Shown here piece by piece: positions 7,688-14,937 of a DNA stretch of 39,348 bases. A program made the translations under genes and the position numbers. Positions within the stretch are counted from its first letter, which is position 1. The number at the start of each line of letters is the position of its first letter. Origin of the DNA: CAIMZW01 sp037133095 (lineage in GTDB: Bacteria; Actinomycetota; Actinomycetes; Nanopelagicales; Nanopelagicaceae). The DNA lies in assembly GCA_037133095.1 (NCBI GenBank), contig JBAXOT010000015.1, positions 1 through 39,348 on the forward strand, written 5' to 3'. The notes under the pieces are model-generated. The model was not told where the DNA came from, did not search any database, and saw only the letters and a program-made list of their open reading frames with translations.

Positions 7688-9736
7688 TTACTTCACACTG
7701 CGCAGCAAAGCCTGCGCCACATCCAGTACTTCAATGGTGGATTCGCGCGCGCTGACCCCATCAGCAACCATAACTCGACAGAATGGACAAGCAACGGCGA
7801 CTTCTTCTGCGCCAGTAGCTATGGCTTCATCGACGCGGTTGAGATTGATTCGAGTTCCTAGTTTCTCTTCTTGCCACATTCTTGCGCCGCCCGCCCCGCA
7901 GCAAAAGGAACGGTCTTGATTTCGCGGCATTTCAGTAATTTCTATTCCGGCAGATTCAAGAAGTTCCCGTGGTGGTTGGTAGATCTGATTGTGCCGACCT
8001 AAATAACAGGGGTCGTGGTATGTCAATTTTTTAGTGGCATGAGAAATCGGTTTTAATTTTCCCGCCTTAACCAGTTGATTGAGAAGTTGAGTGTGGTGAA
8101 CCATTTCCAGTTCAAAACCTTGTTGTTTATAGTCCCGACCCATTGTGGTGAAGCAATGCGGACAGGTGACAACAACCTTCTTCACCCCACGGGTACCGAA
8201 AGCCTCTTGCAGTGTTTCGATATTCTCTCGCGCAAGAATTTGGTAAAGGAATTCATTCCCACTGCGCCTGGCAGGATCGCCGGTACACGTCTCTTTCTTA
8301 CCTAAAACCGCAAAACTAGTGCCAGACATATAGAGAAGTTCGGCTACTGCCTTGGTGGTCTTCTTAGCTCGATCTTCGAACGCACCAGCACATCCGACCC
8401 AGAAAAGATATTCAACGTCATCTGGAATCACATCTTCGACAACAGTGATCGGGAAATCAACTTCTGAGATCCAATCGTGCCTAGAGATTCGATTGGCTCC
8501 CCACGGATTTCCAGCCTTTTCAAGATTTCGAAATGTGCCCGCGAGTTCGGAAGGAAATTCTGATTCCACCAATACCTGGTATCGACGCATATTGACGATG
8601 TGGTCAACATGTTCGATATCTACGGGACATTCATTTACACATGCACCACATGTGGTGCATGACCACAGGATTTCACTAGTGATTGCATTTTCGATTGCAC
8701 CACCAACGAGAGGAATTTCATTTGGTACTTTGGTGAGTGCGTGATCTCGCATCGCCATTATGAGTAATTTTGGCGACAGTGGTTTATCGGTGTGCCAAGC
8801 AGGGCATTGTGATTGGCATCTACCGCACTCAGTGCAGCTGGCCATATCAAGTAGACCCTTCCAGGAGATGTCCGCTCTCTTGCCAATTCCGAAAATGTCA
8901 TCCTCAGAGGGATCTTCGAAATTAATAGGCTTGCCATGCGAAAGCATTTCGGGAAGTTCACCAAGAGCTGGTTGGCGATGTGGATTACGTTGGAAAAAAA
9001 TATTGAACGGGGCTAGAAACCGATGCCATGCCACACCCATGGTGAGATTTGCCGAGATAACAATAAACCAGAGCATCGAAATCGAAATCTTGATGGCCGC
9101 AATAATTTGGATCCACTGCTGAATATGTTTCGCAGAAGCACCTGTAAAAACCACCACGGCTGGATACGAGAACGCGAAATGCCAACTCCAAGACTTCAAA
9201 CCAACGAGCGCGCCTTCTAGACCGCGCAGGCTAATTACACAGAAGACGATCGCGAGAATCGTGGCTTCAACGTAGTAAGCCTTCCAACTAGTAGATCCAA
9301 AGAAGCGAGATTTTCGGCCTGGGTTTACAAGTCGAGTTACTTGGCGAATTCCGATCAAAGTAACAATGCCAATTCCCGTCAACCAAGCGATGGCCTCGGC
9401 AAAGAATTCATAACCAACCCAGTGGCCGATGATGGGCAAGGCGAAAGTTGGGGAGATGACTTGGCCAAAAGCGGTCACCAAAGTTCCCAAGAGTGAAACG
9501 AAACCCACCATAACGAACCAGTGAGCAATGGCCGAACCAGTAAATCGGAGCATTTTGGTGTGCGAGAGAATTTCGTGGGTTGCCAACAGCGCACGTCGTT
9601 TCACGCTAATAAAGCGCGTTGGATCCGGTTGGCCGGCGGCGAAAATTTGATAGAGCTGGTGACCGCGCCAAGCGAGAAAGGCGAGGGTAACGAGCGTAAG
9701 TAGGTAGGAAAAGCCGGCCAAGAAACCAGTGAGCAT
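7688..9736 (-). CDS. membrane-bound Fe-S oxidoreductase, heterodisulfide-reductase type
   Basis: 682 residues. The N-terminal half has five or six membrane helices resembling the NarI/HdrE cytochrome subunit (about 1-240). Two 4Fe-4S motifs follow, CTECGRCQSQCP (near residue 300) and CTTCGACVNECP (near 360). Two CCG-type domains come last: the first is variant (VGCAGAF, later CTGDPARR), the second has CPHC, DPCYLGRHNQIY, FCCGAGGARMW and CPFC. The layout matches the actinobacterial Rv0338c-type reductase, thought to pass electrons between a quinone pool and a soluble partner. That partner is unknown. The ATG is preceded at 6 nt by TAACCT. The gene diverges from dnaK. Confidence 0.88.
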   Translation of the reverse strand: MLTGFLAGFSYLLTLVTLAFLAWRGHQLYQIFAAGQPDPTRFISVKRRALLATHEILSHTKMLRFTGSAIAHWFVMVGFVSLLGTLVTAFGQVISPTFALPIIGHWVGYEFFAEAIAWLTGIGIVTLIGIRQVTRLVNPGRKSRFFGSTSWKAYYVEATILAIVFCVISLRGLEGALVGLKSWSWHFAFSYPAVVVFTGASAKHIQQWIQIIAAIKISISMLWFIVISANLTMGVAWHRFLAPFNIFFQRNPHRQPALGELPEMLSHGKPINFEDPSEDDIFGIGKRADISWKGLLDMASCTECGRCQSQCPAWHTDKPLSPKLLIMAMRDHALTKVPNEIPLVGGAIENAITSEILWSCTTCGACVNECPVDIEHVDHIVNMRRYQVLVESEFPSELAGTFRNLEKAGNPWGANRISRHDWISEVDFPITVVEDVIPDDVEYLFWVGCAGAFEDRAKKTTKAVAELLYMSGTSFAVLGKKETCTGDPARRSGNEFLYQILARENIETLQEAFGTRGVKKVVVTCPHCFTTMGRDYKQQGFELEMVHHTQLLNQLVKAGKLKPISHATKKLTYHDPCYLGRHNQIYQPPRELLESAGIEITEMPRNQDRSFCCGAGGARMWQEEKLGTRINLNRVDEAIATGAEEVAVACPFCRVMVADGVSARESTIEVLDVAQALLRSVK

Positions 9737-9742
9737 AAGAGA

Positions 9743-9748
9743 AGGTTA
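9743..9748 (-). promoter_or_regulatory. -10 hexamer TAACCT, leaderless Fe-S reductase
   Basis: On the minus strand TAACCT ends 6 nt before the ATG at 9736, with a pyrimidine-rich spacer and no ribosome site. Inferred leaderless promoter. Confidence 0.5.
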
Positions 9749-9820
9749 AGAGGCGAGGGCAAAGAATTCGCACTTTATTGGAATATTTTTGGTAACACCG
9801 CCGTTCTGACTAGTAAGTAA

Positions 9821-9841
9821 CTTGAGTCACCACGACTCAAT
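9821..9841 (+). promoter_or_regulatory. HAIR operator (HspR binding site) 1
   Basis: CTTGAGT, 7 nt, ACTCAAT. This differs by one base from the actinobacterial HspR consensus CTTGAGT-N7-ACTCAAG. It lies just upstream of the dnaK -35 element, and hspR is the last gene of the operon, so autoregulation of dnaK-grpE-dnaJ-hspR is expected. Confidence 0.92.
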
Positions 9842-9843
9842 CT

Positions 9844-9864
9844 TTTGACAGTGGGCGACTCAAG
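9844..9864 (+). promoter_or_regulatory. second, half-degenerate HAIR site overlapping -35
   Basis: The right half ACTCAAG (9858-9864) is perfect. The left half TTTGACA (9844-9850) keeps only TTGA because it doubles as the -35 hexamer. Its offset from site 1 is 23 bp, about two helical turns. HspR bound here would block RNA polymerase directly. Confidence 0.6.
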
Positions 9865-9873
9865 AGCAAGAAT
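9845..9873 (+). promoter_or_regulatory. dnaK operon promoter
   Basis: A perfect TTGACA (9845-9850), a 17-nt spacer and AAGAAT (9868-9873, four of six consensus bases). The leader carries a strong Shine-Dalgarno (AGAAGGAG, 9914-9921) before the ATG at 9928. Confidence 0.75.
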
Positions 9874-9927
9874 TAGAACATAACGACCCTAAAGGGGAGT
9901 TTTATTACCTGTCAGAAGGAGCAAGAG

Positions 9928-11748
9928 ATGTCCAGAGCCGTAGGAATCGACCTAGGTACCACCAATAGTTGTGTTTCCGTCCTTGAGGGTGGAGAACCCG
10001 CCGTTATCGCCAATGCCGAGGGCGCCAGAACCACCCCCTCCATCGTCGCATTTGCCAAGAATGGTGAAGTTCTCGTCGGCGAGGTTGCCAAGCGTCAATC
10101 CGTCACTAACGTCGAGCGCACGATCCGCTCCGTGAAGCGACACATGGGTACCAGTTGGGCCCAGGATATTGATGGCAAGAAATACACACCACAAGAAATT
10201 AGCGCGCGTATCTTGATGAAGTTAAAGCGTGATGCCGAATCTTTCCTCGGCGAGCCAGTCACCGACGCGGTTATTACCGTTCCGGCATATTTCAATGACG
10301 CACAGCGCCAAGCGACTAAAGAAGCCGGTGAGATCGCAGGTCTCAATGTGCTGCGCATTGTCAACGAGCCGACCGCCGCTGCTCTGGCTTATGGCCTCGA
10401 TAAGGGCGATAAAGAACAAACCATTTTGGTTTTCGACCTTGGTGGTGGAACTTTCGACGTCTCACTTTTGGAAATTGGCGATGGCGTTGTCGAGGTTAAG
10501 GCAACCAATGGCGATAACCATCTCGGTGGCGACGATTGGGATCAAGCCCTCGTCGACTATCTAGTCAAAGATTTCGCGGCGAAGAATGGTATTGATCTAG
10601 CAAAAGACAAGATGGCGATGCAGCGGGTTCGCGAGGCTGCTGAAAAGGCAAAGATCGAACTCTCCTCTTCTGCTTCAACATCGATTAATCTGCCTTACAT
10701 CACAGTTGATGCCGATAAGAACCCATTGTTCTTAGATGAGACCGTTACCCGAGCCCAGTTCCAAGGCATGACTGCCGATCTCCTCGAACGGTGCAAGAAG
10801 CCATTCCAGTCAGTGCTGAAAGATGCAGGCATTCCCATCGCAGATATTGACCACGTAGTACTGGTTGGCGGTTCAACTCGTATGCCAGCAGTTGTGGACT
10901 TGGTGCGCGAATTAACTGGGGGCAAAGAACCCAATAAAGGTGTTAACCCTGATGAAGTAGTTGCTGTCGGAGCGTCATTACAAGCCGGAGTACTCCGCGG
11001 TGAAGTTAAGGACGTTCTTCTTCTCGATGTCACACCACTCTCCCTTGGAATCGAGACCAAAGGTGGCGTTATGACTAAGTTGATCGAGCGCAACACAACA
11101 ATCCCAACTAAGCGTTCCGAAATTTTCACTACTGCAGATGACAATCAGCCTGCAGTTCAAATTCAGGCCTACCAAGGCGAACGTGAAATGGCCGCCTATA
11201 ACAAAAAATTAGGCATGTTCGAACTCACCGGTCTGCCACCTGCGCCACGGGGAATTCCACAAATCGAAGTCACCTTCGACATCGATGCCAACGGAATTGT
11301 TCACGTTTCTGCAAAGGATCTTGGAACTGGAAAAACTCAGTCGATGACCATCACTGGTGGATCTGCTCTGTCAAAAGAGGAGATCGATCGCATGATGAAA
11401 GATGCAGAAGCTCACGCCGAAGAAGACAAGCAGCGCAAGGAAGAAGCCGACACTCGCAACACAGGGGAATCTTTGGTCTATCAGACAGAGAAGTTCCTTA
11501 AGGACAACGCTGATAAATTCCAAGAAGGCGAATCAGCAGAGAAGCGAGTAGAAGTAGAGAACGCACTTGTCGAGTTGAAGAAAGAGCTCGAAGGAGCAAA
11601 TTATTCAGCCATGAAGGCAGCCACCGACAAAGTTGCTGAAATCAGTCAACAACTCGGAGCCGCTCTTTATGCTTCTAATGCAGCAACAGCCGAATCTGCT
11701 CCAAAGAGTGAAGATGGCGTCGAAGACGCAGAGATCGTTGAAGAATAA
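9928..11748 (+). CDS. dnaK: chaperone protein DnaK (Hsp70)
   Basis: 606 residues, normal for actinobacterial DnaK. The nucleotide-binding domain (about 1-360) begins with GIDLGTTNSCV and has DLGGGTFDVSLLEIGDG and VGGSTRMPAV. The linker DVLLLDVTPLSLGIETKGG leads into the substrate-binding domain, then the helical lid and the acidic tail VEDAEIVEE. It is the ATP-dependent cytosolic folding chaperone, working with GrpE and DnaJ encoded immediately downstream. It is first gene of the operon, with a strong ribosome site and HspR control through upstream HAIR sites. Confidence 0.98.
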   Translation: MSRAVGIDLGTTNSCVSVLEGGEPAVIANAEGARTTPSIVAFAKNGEVLVGEVAKRQSVTNVERTIRSVKRHMGTSWAQDIDGKKYTPQEISARILMKLKRDAESFLGEPVTDAVITVPAYFNDAQRQATKEAGEIAGLNVLRIVNEPTAAALAYGLDKGDKEQTILVFDLGGGTFDVSLLEIGDGVVEVKATNGDNHLGGDDWDQALVDYLVKDFAAKNGIDLAKDKMAMQRVREAAEKAKIELSSSASTSINLPYITVDADKNPLFLDETVTRAQFQGMTADLLERCKKPFQSVLKDAGIPIADIDHVVLVGGSTRMPAVVDLVRELTGGKEPNKGVNPDEVVAVGASLQAGVLRGEVKDVLLLDVTPLSLGIETKGGVMTKLIERNTTIPTKRSEIFTTADDNQPAVQIQAYQGEREMAAYNKKLGMFELTGLPPAPRGIPQIEVTFDIDANGIVHVSAKDLGTGKTQSMTITGGSALSKEEIDRMMKDAEAHAEEDKQRKEEADTRNTGESLVYQTEKFLKDNADKFQEGESAEKRVEVENALVELKKELEGANYSAMKAATDKVAEISQQLGAALYASNAATAESAPKSEDGVEDAEIVEE

Positions 11749-11750
11749 AA

Positions 11751-12257
11751 ATGGCTGAAGAGAATGTTTTCGGCGAGGAGAGTTCCGAACAGGAACTCTC
11801 CCAAGCCGTAGATGATGCCTTAGCCGAGGTCGTTGCAATTGATGATCAAATTGCTTCACTAACTTCAGATCTGCAACGACTCCAAGCCGAGTATGCAAAC
11901 TATCGCAAGCGAGTAGAACGAGACCGTGCAAATGCCCATGAATTATCGGTGGCGTTGACGATTTCAGAACTTCTTCCCGTTATGGATGATTTGGATCGCG
12001 CTGATCAACATGGTGAATTAACCGGAGGGTTCAAGGCTGTTGCTGATTCGCTTAATGCGATTACAACTAAATTGGGGCTCACCAAATTTGCCGAAGTCAA
12101 CGTGCCTTTTGATCCGATGATTCACGAAGCCCTCATGCATTCAACTTCTCCTGATGTTACAGAGACGCTCGCAACTCAAATTCTCCAACCAGGATATAAG
12201 TTCAAAGAACGGGTAATTAGACCCGCACGTGTTGCAGTAACCGATCCGGAGAATTAG
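11751..12257 (+). CDS. grpE: nucleotide exchange factor GrpE
   Basis: 168 residues. An acidic N-terminus and a long coiled coil (about 30-70, ending LQAEYANYRKRVERDR) precede the beta domain with PFDPMIHEAL and GYKFKERVIRPARVAV. It releases ADP from DnaK. The ATG lies 2 nt after the dnaK stop, and dnaJ follows after 2 nt, so translation is probably coupled. Confidence 0.97.
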   Translation: MAEENVFGEESSEQELSQAVDDALAEVVAIDDQIASLTSDLQRLQAEYANYRKRVERDRANAHELSVALTISELLPVMDDLDRADQHGELTGGFKAVADSLNAITTKLGLTKFAEVNVPFDPMIHEALMHSTSPDVTETLATQILQPGYKFKERVIRPARVAVTDPEN

Positions 12258-12259
12258 TC

Positions 12260-13186
12260 ATGGCCGCCAAGGATCTTTATGAAAAGGATCTGTACAAGAT
12301 CCTCGGCGTCCAAAAATCTGATGATGCCGCTTCTGTAAAAAAGCAGTATCGAAAATTGGCGCGCGAATTACATCCGGATAAAACTAAAGGCGACAAGAAA
12401 CTCGAAGATCGCTTTAAAGAAGTATCCGAAGCCTATGAAGTGCTCTCCGATGATAAGAAACGCAGTGAGTACGATGAAATGCGCAGCGCCTTCACCTCGG
12501 GGAGAATTCCCAAAGGTGGGCCTGCCGGACCAGGTGGTCCGGGTGGTCCAGACTTTTCAGATCTCTTCGGAAATGGGGCCGGGGCACAGGACATTTTCAG
12601 CACCTTGTTTGGTGGTGGTCGAGCACCACGCAAAGGTGGCGATCTTGAGGCGCAAACAACTATTTCCTTTAGAGATTCAGTTTTTGGGACCGAGATCAAT
12701 CTCAAGGTGAATCCACCAGGATCGGCGCCGACCACCATAACGACCCGGGTGCCGGCCGGAATTAATGATGGCGCCAAAATCAAACTTAAAGGCCGAGGTT
12801 CCCCGGGGCAGGCCGGGCCAGGAGATCTCTATGTGGTGATTAAGGTTGTTTCCCATCCGCTCTTTACGCGCAAGGGTGAGAACTTGCATATGACCCTACC
12901 GGTTACCTTCACCGAAGCAGCCTTGGGCGCAGATATCAGCGTTCCAACATTGGCAGGCGATGAAGTGACAGTACGGATTGCTGCCGGAACACCTAACGGT
13001 CGAACGCTTCGGGTTAAAGGTCGTGGGATTAAGAAAGGGCACGTCACGGGAGATCTCATGATTACCATCGAGGTTCAAGTCCCACAACGTGTTGATGGAA
13101 AGGCGAAAGAAGCTCTTCTCAATTTTGCCGAGGCTACGAAAGAATATGACCCTCGAGAAGATTTAGCGCAGAGGGCAAAGGCATGA
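12260..13186 (+). CDS. dnaJ: J-domain co-chaperone DnaJ lacking the zinc finger
   Basis: 308 residues. The J domain (about 7-75) has HPD at 38-40, followed by a Gly/Pro/Phe-rich linker (about 88-125) and the two C-terminal beta-sandwich substrate domains (from about 130). The Cys-rich zinc domain of type I DnaJ is missing: there is no CxxCxGxG motif at all. The protein therefore has type II (CbpA-like) architecture although it sits in the main dnaK operon. It stimulates DnaK ATPase and delivers clients. Its stop overlaps the hspR start in ATGA. Confidence 0.94.
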   Translation: MAAKDLYEKDLYKILGVQKSDDAASVKKQYRKLARELHPDKTKGDKKLEDRFKEVSEAYEVLSDDKKRSEYDEMRSAFTSGRIPKGGPAGPGGPGGPDFSDLFGNGAGAQDIFSTLFGGGRAPRKGGDLEAQTTISFRDSVFGTEINLKVNPPGSAPTTITTRVPAGINDGAKIKLKGRGSPGQAGPGDLYVVIKVVSHPLFTRKGENLHMTLPVTFTEAALGADISVPTLAGDEVTVRIAAGTPNGRTLRVKGRGIKKGHVTGDLMITIEVQVPQRVDGKAKEALLNFAEATKEYDPREDLAQRAKA

Positions 13187-13578
13187 GCAACGAAGACAGG
13201 AACGCAGAGCATTCGGATGAGGAAGCGGTCTATGTCATCTCTATTGCTGCTCAACTCTCTGGCATGCATCCACAGACTCTTCGTCAATACGATCGGATGG
13301 GCTTAGTCTCACCGGACCGAGCCTCCGGTCGAGGTCGTCGTTATTCACTTCGAGATATTGCTTCGTTGCGAAACGTTCAGCGCTTGGTAGGCGATGGGAT
13401 TAATCTTGCCGGGATAAAACGGATTATCGAATTGGAATCGGCCGTAGCAAACATGGCGTTAGAAATGGCAAAACTTCGCACTGAAGTAAATGCCCTCCTT
13501 GAAGCGAACCCACCAAAGTCCTTGGTTCGACGAGATGTTTCATCAATAGTTATTTACAGCGAGCCTGAAATCAACTGA
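13183..13578 (+). CDS. hspR: heat-shock repressor HspR (MerR family)
   Basis: 131 residues. The MerR-type winged helix spans about residues 14-85, with VISIAAQLSGMHPQTLRQYD then GLVSPDRASGRGRRYS and the DIASLRNVQRL helix. A short coiled coil follows. It represses its own operon through HAIR sites, with DnaK as co-repressor in studied actinobacteria. The ATG overlaps the dnaJ stop by 4 nt, so the two are translationally coupled. HAIR-like elements are visible upstream of dnaK only in this window. Confidence 0.96.
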   Translation: MSNEDRNAEHSDEEAVYVISIAAQLSGMHPQTLRQYDRMGLVSPDRASGRGRRYSLRDIASLRNVQRLVGDGINLAGIKRIIELESAVANMALEMAKLRTEVNALLEANPPKSLVRRDVSSIVIYSEPEIN

Positions 13579-13585
13579 CCTTAGA

Positions 13586-13591
13586 TAGGGT
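13586..13591 (+). promoter_or_regulatory. -10 hexamer TAGGGT, leaderless pyrE
   Basis: TAGGGT ends 6 nt before the pyrE ATG at 13598. The spacer TGGGCT is not a credible ribosome site at that distance. This lets pyrE be transcribed independently of the heat-shock operon that ends 19 nt upstream. Confidence 0.55.
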
Positions 13592-13597
13592 TGGGCT

Positions 13598-14131
13598 ATG
13601 TCTGATAAATCTGCGCTGAGAGAACAAATCCTAGAAAAGGCTGTGGTTCACGGAAAAGTCATCTTGTCCTCTGGCAAAGAGGCCGACTACTACGTTGATT
13701 TAAGGCGAGTAACCCTGGATGCCGAAGCCGCTCCTTTAGTTGGTGCGGTCATGCTCGATCTGACCGCGGATCTTGAGTACGAAGCAGTTGGTGGTCTAAC
13801 GCTTGGCGCTGATCCCGTTGCTACGGCAATGATGCATGTTGCTGGTCAACGCGGCCGCAAACTCGATTCTTTTGTGGTGCGAAAAGCCGAGAAGGCTCAC
13901 GGACTTCAGCGACGAATCGAAGGACCCGACGTAGCAGGGCGAAGAGTTCTGGCTGTTGAGGATACTTCAACCACTGGCGGTTCAGTTCTTACTGCCGTTG
14001 AGGCGCTGCGAGAGGCTGGAGCCATTGTGGTGGCCGTTGCAGTGATTGTGGAGCGAGGCGCTGCCCCTAAGGTAGTTGAGGCCGGATTGGAATACCGAGC
14101 GGCATACTCCTTAACAGATTTAGGGTTGTAG
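13598..14131 (+). CDS. pyrE: orotate phosphoribosyltransferase
   Basis: 177 residues. It joins orotate to PRPP to give OMP in de novo pyrimidine synthesis. It shows LSSGKEADYYVDLRR (about residues 23-37) for substrate contacts, VRKAEKAHGLQRRIEG in the catalytic loop region, and the PRPP motif LAVEDTSTTGGSVLTA (about 118-133). Length and order fit the family. The gene lies downstream of hspR but has its own likely promoter. Its stop abuts the convergent dedA stop with no gap. Confidence 0.95.
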   Translation: MSDKSALREQILEKAVVHGKVILSSGKEADYYVDLRRVTLDAEAAPLVGAVMLDLTADLEYEAVGGLTLGADPVATAMMHVAGQRGRKLDSFVVRKAEKAHGLQRRIEGPDVAGRRVLAVEDTSTTGGSVLTAVEALREAGAIVVAVAVIVERGAAPKVVEAGLEYRAAYSLTDLGL

Positions 14132-14764
14132 TTAGCTCAAATGCTTGCGTGAGCGCCACTCTTTTAAAATTTCCCATGCCAGTGGCGCAACTGAGAGCAC
14201 CACAATCACGGCAACAATGGGGAGAATGTAATGGTCGACGGAGCCTTTGAGACGTTCTCCGACAATATATCCACCCCAAATAAACCCTTGGGTCCACACA
14301 ATGGCGCTGATGACGTTCCAGAAGAAAAATTTCTTGTAAGGCATTTCCAGGATGCCAGCCACGGGGTTAACCAGATGGCGTACCACTGGAATAAAACGAC
14401 CCAGAAAAATCATTTTGCCGCGGCCGTACTTATCCATCCATTTTTCGGCTGATTTAAGTCGATCGGGATTGAAATATTTGGAATCGGGCTTATTAAAGAG
14501 CCGGACGCCGTATTTGATTCCCAAGTGGTGGCCAAATTGCGAGCCGGCGATGGCAAAAATGGGGGCACCGATGACTAGGGCGATCAGCGAGATATGAACA
14601 TGTAGCGCCGTTCCGGTGCCAGAAGCGCTTACTCCGGCAATAAACAAGAGTGAGTCACCAGGCAGACCGATGACAAGGGGCAAGCCAGTCTCAACAAAAA
14701 GGATGGCGAAGATTCCGGTGAGGCCAAAGGAATTAATCGCGCTATTGGCGTTGAAAATATTCAT
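14132..14764 (-). CDS. DedA family membrane protein
   Basis: 210 residues from ATG 14764; the TTG at 14773 would add three residues but lies right against a probable -10. The DedA/SNARE-associated fold is clear: FVETGLPLVIGLPGDSLLF near the N-terminus, then GRFIPVVRHLVNPVAGILEM, the family's FxRxxPxxR-type segment, and several membrane helices. DedA proteins act in membrane homeostasis, and some flip undecaprenyl phosphate or phosphatidylethanolamine; the substrate here is unknown. Convergent to pyrE, with abutting stop codons. Confidence 0.9.
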   Translation of the reverse strand: MNIFNANSAINSFGLTGIFAILFVETGLPLVIGLPGDSLLFIAGVSASGTGTALHVHISLIALVIGAPIFAIAGSQFGHHLGIKYGVRLFNKPDSKYFNPDRLKSAEKWMDKYGRGKMIFLGRFIPVVRHLVNPVAGILEMPYKKFFFWNVISAIVWTQGFIWGGYIVGERLKGSVDHYILPIVAVIVVLSVAPLAWEILKEWRSRKHLS

Positions 14765-14773
14765 AGAGGGCAA

Positions 14774-14779
14774 ACCTTA
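14774..14779 (-). promoter_or_regulatory. -10 hexamer TAAGGT before dedA
   Basis: Minus-strand TAAGGT ends 9 nt before the ATG at 14764 without an intervening ribosome site. This supports ATG 14764 over TTG 14773 as the start. Confidence 0.45.
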
Positions 14780-14805
14780 TCCGCTCGGAGCAGAAAGAAC
14801 CTTTT

Positions 14806-14833
14806 TAGACAAAAAGTTTAGTGATGGTATACC
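14806..14833 (+). promoter_or_regulatory. candidate hppA promoter
   Basis: TAGACA (14806-14811) and TATACC (14828-14833) are 16 nt apart and would give a leader of about 100 nt before hppA. This interval otherwise holds nothing recognisable. Low certainty. Confidence 0.35.
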
Positions 14834-14937
14834 TATTTATTTAGATGTAGTTGGAGATGTGGGGTGAGAGGTGTGTAACCTTTCGCCGTTATGTGCCGCT
14901 AGCCATAAGGGCAGCGCATCCTTGCAAAGAAGCAAGA

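Noticed and set aside
14780..14937. Riboswitch upstream of hppA
   Set aside because: The leader has no long complementary stems that I can see and matches no riboswitch core I know; only a weak promoter was recorded.
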